In this document: positions 5,035 through 5,726 of the stretch, in pieces
How the letters are laid out: every line of letters starts with the position of its first letter
How positions within the stretch are numbered: position 1 is the first letter of the stretch
Assembly: GCA_964468725.1 (NCBI GenBank)
Contig: CAYXVU010000320.1
Location: forward strand, 1 to 5,726
Reading direction: 5' to 3'
DNA from: CAYXVU01 sp964468725
GTDB taxonomy: Bacteria > Acidobacteriota > Blastocatellia > UBA7656
DNA: 5,726 nt
Program-made: the position numbers and the translations under genes
Notes under the pieces: generated by a model
The model's database searches: none
What the model saw: the letters and a program-made list of their open reading frames with translations, nothing else
Told to the model about the DNA's origin: nothing

Positions 5035-5180
5035 ATGCATCTGTACTAAATTGCAAAACCAGATGAGACACCTTCGTTGAGAGGCGGTCTCTGACCGCCG
5101 TACTCAGGATGAAAGACCGGCGGTCAGAGACCGCCTCTCAACCATCTTTTATTGATTCGCAACTCCGTCTAAGAACCTCT
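5035..5180. repeat. Nested palindromic repeat, copy 2
   Basis: This has the same 24-bp arms as copy 1, base for base (5076-5099 and 5119-5142), here extended to 25 bp by G5100-C5118. The 18-19-base spacer differs from copy 1. Shared flanks run from ATGCATCT (5035) to about AAGAACCTC (5180). It lies in the same orientation as copy 1 and begins only 6 bases after the regulator's stop codon, so it may also serve as its 3' stem-loop. Confidence 0.85.
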
Positions 5181-5323
5181 TTCCGCGCATCACGGCGAAG
5201 CCGTCCGAATTGACAGGAAAGCTCACGAATCATTCGCGACGGTTGGCGTAATGCGGGGCTAGTCGTTCACTTTCGGCAAGCGAACATGGCCTCCCCTACA
5301 CTCTCCTGTTGGTACGAATTTCG
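5181..5323. other. Intergenic region with small hairpins
   Basis: No gene is seen. Small inverted repeats include ACGGC-GAA-GCCGT (about 5191-5203) and a looser pair, GCCGTCCGAA with TTCGCGACGGT (about 5199-5241). Parts resemble the sequence following copy 1, including 5251-5270 against 503-522. This suggests that the dispersed element, or a second one, reaches further than the conserved core. Confidence 0.35.
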
Positions 5324-5509
5324 TCAGACGTAGACCTTCTCTTTATTGCCATCTTCATCAATCGGCGTATTAGTATCGGGCGTTGGCGGTTCTTCGATTG
5401 GCGGCTGCGGCTCGGTGTCGGGCGGCAGCGGGATGTCAGAATTGGGCGGCGGGATAGAGGGGATCGGTTGGCGCGGTTCCTTTGAGCCTATCGGTTTCCA
5501 GCCTGGCAT
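5324..5509 (-). CDS. Proline-rich small hypothetical protein (61 aa)
   Basis: On the minus strand AGGAGG lies 7 bases before the ATG, a very strong ribosome site that supports translation. The 61 residues include 18 prolines, concentrated in IPSIPPPNSDIPLPPDTEP and QPPIEEPPTPDTNTP, followed by an acidic tail ending DEDGNKEKVYV. It has no signal peptide or membrane segment and should be an extended, disordered polypeptide. The plus-strand regulator and the palindromic repeat lie downstream of its end, with convergent orientation. Function unknown; the composition suggests an interaction tail or linker rather than an enzyme. Confidence 0.7.
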   Translation of the reverse strand: MPGWKPIGSKEPRQPIPSIPPPNSDIPLPPDTEPQPPIEEPPTPDTNTPIDEDGNKEKVYV

Positions 5510-5636
5510 TCGCTTTCCTCCTCAGAACAGAGTGACGACAGAGACTAGCAGGGCAATTCCTATTCCCTTGCGAGGGGGCGCACGCTTCGATTGCAGCAGG
5601 GTAAGCCGCTGTCAGGATAGATACAGTGTGACTGCT
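5510..5636. other. Upstream region of the proline-rich gene
   Basis: No gene is seen. On the minus strand GG-N8-TTGC occurs at 5553-5566 with the geometry of a -24/-12 promoter and a predicted leader of about 32 bases, but the -24 element otherwise does not match the consensus. I do not call it a promoter. Confidence 0.3.
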
Positions 5637-5726
5637 TCACGAACGCGCAGGGTGCAGGGATTTGATTCGCTTCTTTTGTTTGGCATCGCTCGCATTGCCA
5701 AAACCGTCGAAATTGGCTGCCGCGCT
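5637..5726 (-). CDS. Possible C-terminal fragment of an unidentified protein (partial)
   Basis: A minus-strand frame enters from the right edge and ends with TGA at 5637-5639, giving 29 residues: SAAANFDGFGNASDAKQKKR, then IKSLHPARS. It is basic at the end and could be the end of a real gene. It contains the inverted repeat TTTGGCA/TGCCAAA (5679-5685 and 5696-5702), so it may instead be part of a non-coding repeat that happens to be open. A plus-strand frame is also open here. Confidence 0.3.
   Translation of the reverse strand, partial: SAAANFDGFGNASDAKQKKRIKSLHPARS

Noticed and set aside
4540..5040. Long minus-strand frames opposite the regulator
   Set aside because: They are shadows of the regulator, whose domains and catalytic motifs are complete on the plus strand.
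5553..5566. GG-N8-TTGC on the minus strand before the proline-rich gene
   Set aside because: Spacing fits, but the -24 element otherwise lacks consensus; a few such minimal matches are expected by chance in a window this size.

Overview
This window most likely comes from a free-living bacterium with roughly 54% GC, strong Shine-Dalgarno sites, a sigma-54 regulator and several families of small membrane proteins. The style (C/A-rich small orphan proteins, many palindromic intergenic repeats) suggests an acidobacterium-like genome, but nothing here fixes the taxonomy.

Layout. The first 65 bases are the end of a plus-strand gene, closed by a textbook terminator with a UUCG loop (101-130). A repeat-rich gap follows: one imperfect palindrome (192-296) abuts a second, very clean nested palindrome (294-440). 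A near-identical copy of the second lies at 5035-5180, just after the regulator gene. From 746 to 2275 three minus-strand genes read right to left: a PsiE-family membrane protein, a GlsB/YeaQ/YmgE-family membrane protein and a YggT-family membrane protein. They end in a terminator at 661-707. The 2338-2870 gap holds a small acidic ORF with a strong ribosome site (2405-2545) and a run of stem-loops (2689-2834) that looks like a small RNA or structured leader. Next come a short membrane-anchored protein with two CxxC pairs (2871-3197), a 310-base gap, and a full-length NtrC-type sigma-54 response regulator (3508-5028). A proline-rich 61-residue ORF (5324-5509, minus) and a possible partial ORF at the right edge complete the window.

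How it may work together. Two minus-strand genes, psiE-like and glsB-like, each have a sequence at the right distance upstream that matches the sigma-54 -24/-12 consensus (GG, 10 bases, GC) very well. A third, weaker match sits immediately before the first stem-loop of the structured RNA. A sigma-54 activator gene of the matching class lies about 0.8-1.9 kb away. The simplest reading is a local regulon: the response regulator at 3508 turns on a set of small inner-membrane stress proteins and possibly a sigma-54-dependent small RNA. The promoter calls rest on sequence matches; that this particular regulator acts on them is inference. No partner histidine kinase is present in the window.
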